From positions 124,001 through 188,000 of the forward strand of contig CANLUS010000002.1 of the NCBI GenBank assembly GCA_947494325.1: a stretch of DNA of 64,000 nt, read 5' to 3'. Numbering within the stretch: the first letter of the stretch is position 1; each line of letters starts with the position of its first letter. This stretch comes from an uncultured Flavobacteriaceae bacterium. Its GTDB lineage: Bacteria; Bacteroidota; Bacteroidia; Flavobacteriales; Flavobacteriaceae. The position numbers were made by a program, and so were the translations under genes. Below are positions 9,496 to 18,862 of this stretch, piece after piece. The notes under the pieces were generated by a model, which was not told where the DNA came from, ran no database searches, and saw nothing but the letters and a program-made list of their open reading frames with translations.

Positions 9496-9957
9496 TTAAT
9501 TCTTTAATAGGCGTTTTGCAAATCTATATTTCTTCTTCCAATAAACATTATCTAATCTCGATTTGATGACACCTTTCGAAGTTGAACTGTGTATGAAGGA
9601 GTTTTCTCCAATGTAAATACCAACATGTTCATATTTACGAGAAGGTCTAAAAAATACTAAATCCCCAGGTTTTAATTTTTTCTTCGAAACTTTTCTTCCG
9701 AGTTTAGACATTTCTTTTGTCGTTCTTGGAAGGCTCATTTTAAAGGCATTTTTATAAACAGCTTGTGTAAATCCAGAACAGTCTATACCATTTTTGTCTG
9801 TACCTCCATATTTGTATTTGGTCCCTTTGTAATAGCGAAACTGACTTTCTATTTTAGTTTTATTTGAAATTCTTACAGTCGTTTTCTTAGCACTCCCACA
9901 ACTGATCAACAGGATCTGAAATATAAGTAGGATAGGTATTATTTTTTTCGCCTTCAT
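9496..9957 (-). CDS. NlpC/P60 peptidoglycan endopeptidase lipoprotein
   Basis: 153-residue lipoprotein with lipobox LLISCGSAKK (Cys about residue 20). The NlpC/P60 domain fills about 40-150: the catalytic Cys in GIDCSGFTQAVYK, the catalytic His in YEHVGIYIGENSFIHSS, and the RTTKEM and LKPGDLVFF segments usual for the family. It cleaves peptide crosslinks or stems in murein, probably tethered to a membrane facing the periplasm. It starts at the stop codon of the methyltransferase gene and ends 2 bp before the M48 gene, so the three form one operon. Confidence 0.94.
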   Translation of the reverse strand: MKAKKIIPILLIFQILLISCGSAKKTTVRISNKTKIESQFRYYKGTKYKYGGTDKNGIDCSGFTQAVYKNAFKMSLPRTTKEMSKLGRKVSKKKLKPGDLVFFRPSRKYEHVGIYIGENSFIHSSTSKGVIKSRLDNVYWKKKYRFAKRLLKN

Positions 9958-10755
9958 TTATAGAAAATTACGTTGTCTTTTAACCTCAAATAAGATAATG
10001 GCAGCTGATACAGAAACATTTAAAGAATCAATTTGTCCTTGCATAGGAATAAGAACATTTTGAGTAGCTTTTTCTAACCATTTCTTACTTAATCCAGTAG
10101 CCTCCGTTCCTACAACAATTGCACAAGAGGCATCATAACTTAAAGTATGGTACAATTTTGATGCCGTTAATGCAGCGCAAAAAATTTGAATGCCATTTTC
10201 CTGTAAAAATCCAATAATCTCTTCGGTAGAACCTGTTGCAATTTGATTAGTGAAAACGCAACCAACGCTTGAACGGATGATATTGGGATTATACATATCC
10301 GTTTTAGGGTTTGCGATAAGCACAGCATCAACATTTGCTGCATCTGCTGTCCGTAAAAGAGCCCCAATGTTTCCTGGTTTTTCTGGAGCCTCAGCAACAA
10401 GGATCAATGGCTTCTTTCTTCTGAAAATGATTGAGCCTAGATCTAATTTTTGGATTCCTAAAATCGCAACAACACCTTCTGTTGAATCCCTAAAAGCAAT
10501 CTTTTGATAAACTTCTCTAGAAATTTTAACTAGCTGCAAAGGTTCTAGATTAAAACTATCAACTTTTTTCTTGTCAAAAATTTCTTCACAAAACAACAAC
10601 GTTTCTATCGTATAATTTGCCTTCTTTGCCAAACATATTTCTCTTAAACCCTCGACTATACATAGATTTTTCTTTCTACGAATTTTAGATTTCTCTTGTA
10701 ATTGTAATACTTCCTTTATTAAGGGATTTTGTATGCTTGTAATTTCTTTCATCAT
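9958..10755 (-). CDS. TrmH/SpoU-family RNA 2'-O-methyltransferase
   Basis: 265-residue SPOUT methyltransferase. An N-terminal substrate-binding domain (about 1-100) precedes the knotted catalytic domain with its three motifs: GNIGALLRTADAANVDAV (motif 1), VVGTEATGLS (motif 2, near 218) and IPMQGQIDSLNVSVSAAI (motif 3, near 240). The target (tRNA or 23S rRNA ribose) cannot be decided from sequence alone. The frame opens with two consecutive ATGs; I keep the first. It heads a three-gene operon with the NlpC/P60 lipoprotein and the M48 protease, spaced 0 and 2 bp. Confidence 0.93.
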   Translation of the reverse strand: MMKEITSIQNPLIKEVLQLQEKSKIRRKKNLCIVEGLREICLAKKANYTIETLLFCEEIFDKKKVDSFNLEPLQLVKISREVYQKIAFRDSTEGVVAILGIQKLDLGSIIFRRKKPLILVAEAPEKPGNIGALLRTADAANVDAVLIANPKTDMYNPNIIRSSVGCVFTNQIATGSTEEIIGFLQENGIQIFCAALTASKLYHTLSYDASCAIVVGTEATGLSKKWLEKATQNVLIPMQGQIDSLNVSVSAAIILFEVKRQRNFL

Positions 10756-10761
10756 TGATCA

Positions 10762-10793
10762 CAAAAGTAGCGTAATAAATGTAATTTAGTCAA
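10762..10793 (-). promoter_or_regulatory. Bacteroidota-type promoter for the TrmH-NlpC-M48 operon
   Basis: On the minus strand TACTTTTG (10769-10762) is preceded by TTG (10793-10791) with 21 nt between. The -7 element ends only 6 nt before the first ATG, so the mRNA leader would be at most a few bases. Confidence 0.55.
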
Positions 10794-10834
10794 TCAAATT
10801 ACGACAAAGGCAAAAAACTAAAACAATCTTAAAC

Positions 10835-11620
10835 ATGAAAAAAATAGTAATTGTATTTGTATCTATTCTGGCACTAAGTGCTTGCAAGAAAAGTACTACC
10901 AAATATAAAACAAATAATGTTGCACAGGAGGTCAATACAAAAGAACTACCAGAGAATATTTCTGGTATTCTTAAGGCACATGGAGGTTTAGATATATGGA
11001 ATGGCATGGGTAGTCTTGCTTTTGGAATGCAAAAAGGAGAAGATTTAGAGATGACGACTACGGCTTTGAAATCTCGGAAATCATTAATTGAAACAGCTCA
11101 TCATAAGTTAGGCTTCGATGGGACTAATGTTTGGCTGCAAAATAAAGATACAGTCACTTACAAAGGAAAAGCCAAATTCTATTATAATTTGATGTTCTAT
11201 TTTTATGCTATGCCTTTTGTGTTAGCAGATGACGGTATAACTTATAAAGAGGCTCCTGCTTTAGAAGTCGATGGTAAAAAGTATCCAGGTATACATATTT
11301 CTTATGATGCCGGTGTAGGTGAATCTCCTGATGATGAGTATATATTATATTATGATGATGAAACGAAAAAAATGACGTGGCTGGCCTATACTGTGACGTA
11401 TTTTTCAAAAGAAAAAGCAACTAAATATAGTTTAATCAAATATGTAGATTGGCAAAATGTAGATGGATTACAATTACCAGCAACCTTACAATGGCATGTA
11501 TATGCAGATGGCAAAGTTGGTGAGGTAAGGAACGAAGTTAAGTTTACTCAAGTTGTTGCTTCTAAAGAAATAGATGCTTCAATGTTTGAAAAACCAACGA
11601 ACTCAGTTGTTGTCGAGTAA
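10835..11620 (+). CDS. lipoprotein, DUF6503-like
   Basis: 261-residue lipoprotein: MKKIVIVFVSILALSACKK gives a lipobox with Cys at 17. After a short linker the body (about 45-255) is a single beta-rich domain with LKAHGGLDIWNGMGSLAF at its start and repeated strands (WLQNKDTVTYKGKAKFY, YILYYDDETKKMTWLAY). The HGG..W start is typical of a family of flavobacterial lipoproteins that I recall as DUF6503; it resembles LolA/LolB-like lipid-binding folds, but that is inference. It is a single gene closed by a strong terminator. Confidence 0.75.
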   Translation: MKKIVIVFVSILALSACKKSTTKYKTNNVAQEVNTKELPENISGILKAHGGLDIWNGMGSLAFGMQKGEDLEMTTTALKSRKSLIETAHHKLGFDGTNVWLQNKDTVTYKGKAKFYYNLMFYFYAMPFVLADDGITYKEAPALEVDGKKYPGIHISYDAGVGESPDDEYILYYDDETKKMTWLAYTVTYFSKEKATKYSLIKYVDWQNVDGLQLPATLQWHVYADGKVGEVRNEVKFTQVVASKEIDASMFEKPTNSVVVE

Positions 11621-11640
11621 CATTTTAATTTATTAATAAA

Positions 11641-11670
11641 AAAAGCTCCTTATCGAAGGAGCTTTTTTTT
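11641..11670. terminator. strong bidirectional terminator
   Basis: An 11-bp perfect stem, AAAAGCTCCTT (11641-11651) with AAGGAGCTTTT (11656-11666), a 4-nt loop and T-runs on both strands. It sits between convergent genes and should terminate both the lipoprotein gene and the amidohydrolase operon. Confidence 0.9.
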
Positions 11671-11688
11671 GAGAGAAAAATAAGGTTG

Positions 11689-12993
11689 TTATTTATTATT
11701 ATATTTTTTCATATAACGTTTATGCAATGTTGTTTGATGGGTCTCTAAACTTAAAGTCCTTCCTTGAATGAAGGCATGTTCAACAATATTGGTTCTCATA
11801 TCTAATGCATCACCTTTTGATATAAACAAAGTGGCGTCTTTTCCTGTTTCAAGACTACCAGCGAAATCATCTATTCCTAATATTTTTGCTGCATTTAAAG
11901 TAATCATTTGTACTGCTTTTTCCTTGTCTAGACCGTGTGCAGCATAGGTGCCGGCATAGAAAGGTAAATTACGGGTGTTCATACGTTCCATTTGACCTTC
12001 CATTTCAATAGCAACGAGTATTCCCTTGTCGGATAAATTTTTCGCCAACTTAAAAGGACCTAATACGTCATCGTCTTGAGCCCAGGGCAAACGATGAGGA
12101 CGAGGAACGAGCACAGATACGTTGTGTTTTTTTAATAAATCAGTAACACTTGCAGCTTCATTTCCATGTACAATAACCAAGTTAGAAATACCAGTTTTTA
12201 CTGCCCAATTTACGGCATCTACAATCTCCTTTTCTCTTCCTGCATGGATATATAATTTTTGTTCACCTTCCATCAACTTTTTTAACGCAGCGAATTGCAG
12301 GTTTTTCTCTTTTTGACCACCTTTTAAATACGTACTTGCATTATGAAAGAAGTCCGCAACTTCGTCAACCCGTTTTGAATAGGTTTTACTTGGTTTAAAC
12401 GAAGGGTCTTCTCCTAGCCACCATCTTCCTTGTTGATATGCCGAAGGCCAATTGATATGAATACCATCATCAATTTTGATAGCAGCATCCTCCCAGTTCC
12501 AGGCATCAAGTTGTACTACAGAGGAAGTCCCAGAAATAGTTCCTCCTCTTGGAGTAGTTTGCGCCATTAAAACACCATTAGGCCGCATACTTTCTACAAC
12601 CTTCGATTCAGCATTATAGGCTATTATACTTCTAATATGTGGTAAGAATGTACCTACTTCATCAAAGTCTCTTGTAGCTTTTACTGCATCGATTTCTGCT
12701 AATCCTAAAGACGCATTCGTAGCAATAAAACCAGGGTAAACGTGCTTTCCTGATGCGTCTACTATTTGCTTGTAAGTACCAGAAGTTGCACCTTCAGTGG
12801 TGCCAACATATGTTATTTTTCCGTTTTCAAAACCAACGGCACCATTTTGTATAACTTCACCGTTACCAATATGAATAGTGGCTCCGGTAATTAATATTGA
12901 AGCATCTTGCTTGTTCGCAGGAGTCTGCTGTGCATAAGTCAAAGTTCCTATCAACAGCAGTATGTATGTAAATGATTTATATATATTTTTCAT
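11689..12993 (-). CDS. secreted amidohydrolase-fold protein, metal site degenerate
   Basis: 434-residue protein with signal peptide (cleavage after TYAQQ). It has the imidazolonepropionase/dihydroorotase-like layout: N-terminal beta-sandwich (GATIHIGNGEVIQNGAVGF), barrel, and C-terminal LGIDDFAGSLETGKDATLFI. The metal ligands are missing: the HxH that should follow the YPGF strand reads ATNAS, and the late Asp position lies in LVAIEMEGQ. YIHAGREKE and IVHGNEA retain two histidines. It is probably a non-catalytic partner of the 1010-residue protein encoded 10 bp upstream in the same operon. The substrate is unknown. Confidence 0.85.
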   Translation of the reverse strand: MKNIYKSFTYILLLIGTLTYAQQTPANKQDASILITGATIHIGNGEVIQNGAVGFENGKITYVGTTEGATSGTYKQIVDASGKHVYPGFIATNASLGLAEIDAVKATRDFDEVGTFLPHIRSIIAYNAESKVVESMRPNGVLMAQTTPRGGTISGTSSVVQLDAWNWEDAAIKIDDGIHINWPSAYQQGRWWLGEDPSFKPSKTYSKRVDEVADFFHNASTYLKGGQKEKNLQFAALKKLMEGEQKLYIHAGREKEIVDAVNWAVKTGISNLVIVHGNEAASVTDLLKKHNVSVLVPRPHRLPWAQDDDVLGPFKLAKNLSDKGILVAIEMEGQMERMNTRNLPFYAGTYAAHGLDKEKAVQMITLNAAKILGIDDFAGSLETGKDATLFISKGDALDMRTNIVEHAFIQGRTLSLETHQTTLHKRYMKKYNNK

Positions 12994-13003
12994 CTTTATA
13001 AAA

Positions 13004-16000
13004 TTATTGTTGATAGATTAATGTGTCACAATGAAGCTCCACTTTTTTCTTAGTTTTTGGTGCTTGTGTTTTCATTCCTTTATTCTTAGCTTTTAACATC
13101 ATATTGATGAGCTTATTACGTTCGAGTTGAATAGATTCCATCATTTCAGGAAGTTTGTCAAGATCATAGTAAATAGCACCTTCGATCATGGTCTTTTCTG
13201 CTTTCGCATATATTGACATTGGATGTTCTGTCCATAATACTAAATCGGCATCTTTACCTACTTTTACACTTCCAATTCTATCATCTAAATGAAGCATTTT
13301 TGCAGGATTCAACGTTACAAACTTCCATGCATCCTCTTCAGACACTCCTCCATATTTTACCGTCTTGGCTGCTTCTTGATTCAATCTACGAGACATTTCG
13401 CGATCATCAGAATTAATAGCAGTTAAGACTCCTTGACTATGCATAATAGCTGCATTGAAAGGAATCGCATCATTTACTTCATATTTATATGCCCACCAAT
13501 CAGAAAAAGTAGAGCCAGCAACACCATGCTCTTTCATTTTATCGGCTACTTTATAGCCCTCTAAAATATGAGTGAATGTATTGATATTAAAATTAAAACG
13601 ATCTGCCACCTTCATAAGCATATTGATTTCACTTTGCACATAAGAATGACAAGAAACAAAACGTTCCTTATTTAATATTTGAGCTAAAGTTTCCATTTCT
13701 ATGTCATATCTTGGAGCTTTTGTTCTTGCCTTTGCTTTTTTCGACAACTTATTATAATTTTTCCATTCAACATCATATTCTTTAGCTCTTTGAAAGTAAT
13801 CAACAAAAACTTGTTCAACACCCATTCTTGTTTGCGGAAAACGAATTCCGTTAGAGCTTCGAGATTGTTTTACGTTTTCTCCTAAGGCAAATTTGATAAA
13901 AGGATCTGCATTGGGATTGATTAATTTATCTGCACTTTCACCCCATTTTAATTTGATAACAGCCGATCTTCCCCCTATAGGGTTTGCCGAACCATGTAAT
14001 ATTTGAATTGAAGTGACACCACCCGATAAATTCCTAAATATATTGATGTCGTCATCACTCACTACATCTTCAATGGTAACTTCTGCTGTTGAATTATGGC
14101 CAGCTTCATTAATAGCAGCGGCGGCAATATGAGAGTGCTCATCTACAATACCCGCAGTTAAATGTTTACCAGTAGCATCTATTATTCTCGCATTTGAATC
14201 TGTAAGATTTGCGCCTATATTTACGATTTTACCGTTCTTTACTAGTACATCTGTACTTTTTAGTATCCCTTCTGCTTCATTTGTCCAAACTGTTGCATTT
14301 CTAAATAAAATAGTTTCTTGACTTGCTTTTTCGCTCAAGCCATAAGCAGTATTAGGAAAAGAAACGGGTAGTACTTCGATATCTTCTACTTTTTTGTTAG
14401 CTTTTTTCTTTTCATCTTTAGCGCTATCTTTTGTTGGTTTTTTAACGGCACTCCAAGAAACAGGCATGCCACTTGCTAAAGAACCACTCCCTGTAAAATT
14501 ATCGCTCTCATTGACAACTGCTTTCAAACGAACAAAGCGTTTTTCTTTTTCATCGAACGGAATATAAATTAAATTGATCCAACCATCTTTATACGTTACT
14601 TTCGAATCCATTTTCAAACTATCTTTCTTTAGTTCTGATTTCAATTTTCCCGGTTTGCCAGACAATTTTAACTTGTAGGTATTACCTACTATTTTTAAGT
14701 CATATTCTCCACTGATATCTTTAAGATTCATATCATTTATTACATTCTTATGTCCTTGCACCCAATTTTCATAAAGTGTAGAATTTTTATCAAAGATATC
14801 TCCAGAACTAATCAGGAAGTTTGCAATAGACCCATTTTTTAAGCTACCAATTAAATTACTCTGACCAAGCATTTTTGCCGGAACTGTGGTTAGCGCTTCT
14901 AAAGCTTTTGTTTTATCAAAACCATGCTTGATGGCATTCATTAGGTTATTCTTGAAACTACTTACTTTTTTTAACCCTGTCGTGGTAAGCGCAAATGACA
15001 CACCATTATCTGCCAATACTTTAGGATTGGTTGGTGCTTGGTTCCAATGTCGCATATCTTTAAGTTCAACTAACCCTTCGTTTAACGGATTGCTTACATC
15101 ATAAGCAGCTGGAAAATCTATTGGAATAATATAACGCGCATTCGTATTTTTTACTTCTTTGATCCGGGCATATTCATCACCACCTCCTTTAATAATATAG
15201 TTTACACCAAATTCGTTTGCAATTTTATCAGCGCGTAAACTATTTACCATGCTTCCAGCATCAAATATTTGAGGAAGATTTTTATTTTTATTGAATGCAT
15301 CAAGTGATCTATCAGTAGTTGTGGCACCACCTTTGGAATACCATTTTGCGTCGTGATATACCTGTCGCAATAAAGCCATGGCACCCATTAAAGAGGTTGG
15401 ATAACTCTGTTGAGAGGTGTTGCCCTTTCTAAACGAAAGATGCTGAGCTGCCTTTCCATTCAGAATTCGCACATCATTTCCATCATTCGAATTCAATGCC
15501 ACTAAGGCACTTGTGCCTCTAATTATACCATCTTGAAAATGTGTATTTACAACACCAAATCCAGCTTTCACTAATTCTGCCGATTTTTTGTTGTCAAATT
15601 TTAGTTTATCTAGCCCGTTAATTTCAGGAGTAATATGGTCATTCCAGTAATACCCTTTACGCGTTGCATCTAGTTGAGGGCGGCGATTAAAATTAAAGCT
15701 TCTCTTTGGAGTTGTGATTCCAAAATTTGAATAAATTTCTATAAAGGAAGGGTAGATGTGCTTTCCATTTAAATCAATCTTGATTGCATTAGTTGGCACG
15801 GTCAAGCTACTTCCCGAGGAAACGACTTTACCATCTTTTATTAATAAAGTTCCATTTTCAATAACTTGTGTTGGAGTTATGTGAATTTTGGCATTCGTAA
15901 AAGCGATATAATTATCATTCTTTGTTTTAATACCATCATTTTTGGGGAAATATTTTTGTGCTGATAGATTTAAAAATCCAAAAACAGCTAACAAAAACAG

Positions 16001-16036
16001 CATCCTCAATTTTAATTTTGAGTTTGTTTGTTTCAT
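13004..16036 (-). CDS. secreted tandem amidohydrolase (inactive N-domain, active C-domain)
   Basis: 1010-residue protein with signal peptide (to about SAQ, residue 26) and two amidohydrolase domains. The first (about 30-430) has the fold's framing strands but no HxH (IYPSFIEIYSN) and no barrel-end Asp (FALTTTG). A linker of about 150 residues follows with a strand-rich part and a Lys-rich stretch near 545-565. The second domain (about 585-990) keeps the metal site: DEHSHIAAA, CHSYVQSE, FTHILEG and INSDDREMSRR. Metal-dependent hydrolysis of a cyclic amide or peptide is likely. It heads a two-gene operon with the degenerate 434-residue paralogue. Confidence 0.88.
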   Translation of the reverse strand: MKQTNSKLKLRMLFLLAVFGFLNLSAQKYFPKNDGIKTKNDNYIAFTNAKIHITPTQVIENGTLLIKDGKVVSSGSSLTVPTNAIKIDLNGKHIYPSFIEIYSNFGITTPKRSFNFNRRPQLDATRKGYYWNDHITPEINGLDKLKFDNKKSAELVKAGFGVVNTHFQDGIIRGTSALVALNSNDGNDVRILNGKAAQHLSFRKGNTSQQSYPTSLMGAMALLRQVYHDAKWYSKGGATTTDRSLDAFNKNKNLPQIFDAGSMVNSLRADKIANEFGVNYIIKGGGDEYARIKEVKNTNARYIIPIDFPAAYDVSNPLNEGLVELKDMRHWNQAPTNPKVLADNGVSFALTTTGLKKVSSFKNNLMNAIKHGFDKTKALEALTTVPAKMLGQSNLIGSLKNGSIANFLISSGDIFDKNSTLYENWVQGHKNVINDMNLKDISGEYDLKIVGNTYKLKLSGKPGKLKSELKKDSLKMDSKVTYKDGWINLIYIPFDEKEKRFVRLKAVVNESDNFTGSGSLASGMPVSWSAVKKPTKDSAKDEKKKANKKVEDIEVLPVSFPNTAYGLSEKASQETILFRNATVWTNEAEGILKSTDVLVKNGKIVNIGANLTDSNARIIDATGKHLTAGIVDEHSHIAAAAINEAGHNSTAEVTIEDVVSDDDINIFRNLSGGVTSIQILHGSANPIGGRSAVIKLKWGESADKLINPNADPFIKFALGENVKQSRSSNGIRFPQTRMGVEQVFVDYFQRAKEYDVEWKNYNKLSKKAKARTKAPRYDIEMETLAQILNKERFVSCHSYVQSEINMLMKVADRFNFNINTFTHILEGYKVADKMKEHGVAGSTFSDWWAYKYEVNDAIPFNAAIMHSQGVLTAINSDDREMSRRLNQEAAKTVKYGGVSEEDAWKFVTLNPAKMLHLDDRIGSVKVGKDADLVLWTEHPMSIYAKAEKTMIEGAIYYDLDKLPEMMESIQLERNKLINMMLKAKNKGMKTQAPKTKKKVELHCDTLIYQQ

Positions 16037-16125
16037 AGAATCGGGTGAGTTAATTAATAGCTATAAATTTATAACTATAATTTGGAGCTATAATGAAAAA
16101 GCAGAAATTAACATTTTTTTAAGAA

Positions 16126-17202
16126 TTATTCGAGTCCGTATTTTTCTCGATAGGCCACCAATAATCCAACCATTTTACTATAGCCTTTCATGCCATCTTT
16201 TTGTTGATTTGCTTTGAGATAATTGTCATAGAAAAGTTTAAAAAACGGTTCTGCCTTATTTTGATAGGTTCGCCAGAAGTCCTGCGATTCTTGAAATGTT
16301 TTTACAATTCCTTGCGGTAGGCTATCAATAATTTGTCTTCCCTTGATAGAATCCCTGCCATAGACAGCTCTTATTGAATAACGTAATGCCGCTGAGTAAC
16401 CCGAAAACTTAAAGTATTCAGTAGTATGATGTGTTGCTGCTAAATATCCAATAAAATTTGCTTCACTTTCAGAAGCATAGCCTAATTGATGTGCAACTTC
16501 ATGACTACTAATCATTGGTAAATTAATTTTCGGAACTAAATAATCAACCTGAGCTTCTCCCGAAATAGGGTTGAAATAGCCAGAAAAACCCATATATGTT
16601 AACGGCAAACTAAATAGTGATTTCTTAATAGATTTATGTTGGTATTTAAATTGTTTATGCTTGTTACTTAAGCTCTTGTAGCCAATTTCTACTTGTTGAA
16701 TTATTGTGTCTTCAGAATCTGTAATACTAATTTTAGTTGTATCATTCTTAGTAATATTATAATGTGAATTTGTTGTTAGTTCTACAAGATCATCGGTCAA
16801 TGCAATCAAATCATCTAAAGAATATTCTTTTTGCTCTAACCTTAAGGTATTAAATAAGGAATCTTTGTAGTAGTTAAAGCCCCATAATAAATTGAACAAA
16901 AAATAAAAAACAGAGATATAAGCGAGAAAATTAAAAATACCTTTTTTTATGTTTTTAAATCCTCTTCTACTTATCATATACAAAGAGTGCAATAAAAACA
17001 CTCCTAATAAAAAATAGTAAATATCGCCAATCGAAAAAGGAATCCATCCAAACACTTTTCGAAATAAGGAAGATATACCTGGATAAATACCATTAGAATA
17101 GTAAGTTTCCACAAATTCTGGAAATTTTGAAACTATACTGATAAACAAAATCTGAACAATAAAGAAAATCGTAAGAAATTTGTGAATGTTTTGCTTGTTC
17201 AT
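16126..17202 (-). CDS. DUF3810 membrane zincin-like protein
   Basis: 358-residue protein with three N-terminal membrane segments (about 8-28, 53-73 and 85-105) and a soluble C-terminal domain. The latter has a zinc-peptidase signature, SSHEVAHQLGYASESEANF (HEVAH at about residues 232-236, with a downstream Glu as likely third ligand). These features match DUF3810, a Bacteroidota family assigned to the zincins. Its substrate is not known. A TATTTTTG element lies 4 nt before the ATG. The gene is divergent from dnaB. Confidence 0.88.
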   Translation of the reverse strand: MNKQNIHKFLTIFFIVQILFISIVSKFPEFVETYYSNGIYPGISSLFRKVFGWIPFSIGDIYYFLLGVFLLHSLYMISRRGFKNIKKGIFNFLAYISVFYFLFNLLWGFNYYKDSLFNTLRLEQKEYSLDDLIALTDDLVELTTNSHYNITKNDTTKISITDSEDTIIQQVEIGYKSLSNKHKQFKYQHKSIKKSLFSLPLTYMGFSGYFNPISGEAQVDYLVPKINLPMISSHEVAHQLGYASESEANFIGYLAATHHTTEYFKFSGYSAALRYSIRAVYGRDSIKGRQIIDSLPQGIVKTFQESQDFWRTYQNKAEPFFKLFYDNYLKANQQKDGMKGYSKMVGLLVAYREKYGLE

Positions 17203-17206
17203 GCGT

Positions 17207-17214
17207 CAAAAATA
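17207..17214 (-). promoter_or_regulatory. candidate -7 element of the DUF3810 gene
   Basis: TATTTTTG on the minus strand ends 4 nt before the ATG, so the transcript would begin at or beside the start codon. No TTG at the -33 distance. Confidence 0.35.
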
Positions 17215-17329
17215 AGTAAATATTGATAATGAATAGATCTAATTAACTTATTAACAAAACTTTCACTTGTTAACAGAAAGTGTCAACAAATAAAACCTTA
17301 ATTTAGAATATTTTCTAGCTATAAAAAAT

Positions 17330-17337
17330 TACATTTG
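17330..17337 (+). promoter_or_regulatory. candidate -7 element of dnaB
   Basis: TACATTTG ends 4 nt before the dnaB ATG at 17342. There is no clear -33 TTTG. If used, the mRNA would be leaderless. Confidence 0.4.
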
Positions 17338-17341
17338 CTTG

Positions 17342-18853
17342 ATGGAAAAAATTCAACCTATACGCGCAAAAAATCCAAAGAAAGGAACTCTAATCAATCT
17401 TGAAAAAGGCAAATTACCTCCTCAAGCCGTTGATTTAGAGGAAGCTGTGTTAGGGGCTATGATGATTGATAAAAAAGGAGTTGATGATATCATTGATATC
17501 TTGCATGCTGACGCTTTCTACAAACCTGCGCATCAAGATATTTTTAATGCAATGTTTTTATTATTCAATGCGTCTGAACCCATCGATTTATTAACGGTCT
17601 CAAATCAGTTACGCAAAGAAGGAAAGTTGGATAGTGTAGGAGGTGATTTTTTCCTTGTAAATCTAACGCAAAAAGTTTCTTCATCAGCGCATATAGAATT
17701 TCACGCTCGAATTATTATCCAAAAGTATATTCAACGTAGATTGATCACCATTTCGAGTGAAATAATCGATGAGGCTTACGACGAAACAAGTGATGTATTT
17801 GATTTGTTAGATTCAGCCGAAACTAAACTTTTCGAAGTAACTCAAGGAAACTTAAAGAAGAGTTCTGAAGCGGCGGAAGGCTTAGTTTCTCAAGCATTGA
17901 AAAAGATTGAAGAGATTTCTGGTAAGGAAGGAATGAGTGGCATACCATCAGGATTTACTAAATTAGATGCTTTAACTTCTGGATGGCAACCTTCTGATTT
18001 AGTTATACTTGCGGCAAGGCCAGGTATGGGAAAAACAGCCTTTGTTATGTCAATGGCTAAGAATATGGCTATTGATTTTGATATACCTGCTGCCATTTTC
18101 TCTTTAGAGATGTCATCAGTGCAATTGATAACAAGAATGATTTCCAGTGAAACTGGAATATCTTCAGGTAAACTTCGTAAAGGAGATCTGCAACCTCATG
18201 AGTGGGAGCAATTGAATGTAAAGGTAAAAAACTTATCAAAGGCACCTATTTTTATAGATGATACACCATCATTGTCAATTTTTGATTTACGCGCGAAATG
18301 TCGTCGATTGGCATCTCAACACGGTATCAAAATAATTATTATTGATTACTTACAATTAATGACAGCTGGTTCAGCTGTAAAAGGAGGAAATCGTGAGCAG
18401 GAAATCTCCACTATCTCTCGTAATCTTAAAGCCTTAGCAAAAGAATTAAGTATTCCTGTTATAGCGTTATCACAGTTATCACGTGCGGTTGAGACAAGAG
18501 GTGGTAGCAAACGCCCGTTGTTGTCAGATTTGCGTGAATCTGGAGCAATTGAACAAGATGCAGATATTGTTTCATTTATTTACCGTCCAGAATATTATGG
18601 AGTTACCGAATGGGATGATGAAGAGAGGACACCGTGTGAAGGGCAAGCAGAGTTTATAGTTGCGAAACATAGAAATGGTGGTTTAGAGAATATTCGATTA
18701 AAGTTTACTGGACACTTAGCTGAGTTTTCTGATTTGGAGGAAGCCTTTGCTACAGAATTTCAGTCAAAAATGAATGACGCGATTGGCACAAACCAACTCC
18801 CCAGTGCGGAAGATGTATTTGGCACTCCAGATGATAGTGATGTTCCATTCTAA
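17342..18853 (+). CDS. dnaB: replicative DNA helicase DnaB
   Basis: 503 residues from the ATG at 17342; a TTG immediately before it is in frame but unlikely to be used. The N-terminal DnaB domain (about 25-130; LPPQAVDLEEAVLGAMM) mediates hexamer and primase contacts. The RecA-like motor (about 185-460) shows Walker A ARPGMGKTAF, Walker B IIIIDYLQLM, a QLSRAVE segment and SDLRESGAIEQDADIV. The C-terminus ends acidic (DDSDVPF). It unwinds DNA ahead of the fork. No intein is present; the length is normal. The gene is divergent from DUF3810 and 9 bp before the next gene, suggesting cotranscription. Confidence 0.97.
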   Translation: MEKIQPIRAKNPKKGTLINLEKGKLPPQAVDLEEAVLGAMMIDKKGVDDIIDILHADAFYKPAHQDIFNAMFLLFNASEPIDLLTVSNQLRKEGKLDSVGGDFFLVNLTQKVSSSAHIEFHARIIIQKYIQRRLITISSEIIDEAYDETSDVFDLLDSAETKLFEVTQGNLKKSSEAAEGLVSQALKKIEEISGKEGMSGIPSGFTKLDALTSGWQPSDLVILAARPGMGKTAFVMSMAKNMAIDFDIPAAIFSLEMSSVQLITRMISSETGISSGKLRKGDLQPHEWEQLNVKVKNLSKAPIFIDDTPSLSIFDLRAKCRRLASQHGIKIIIIDYLQLMTAGSAVKGGNREQEISTISRNLKALAKELSIPVIALSQLSRAVETRGGSKRPLLSDLRESGAIEQDADIVSFIYRPEYYGVTEWDDEERTPCEGQAEFIVAKHRNGGLENIRLKFTGHLAEFSDLEEAFATEFQSKMNDAIGTNQLPSAEDVFGTPDDSDVPF

Positions 18854-18862
18854 TGATGCGAT

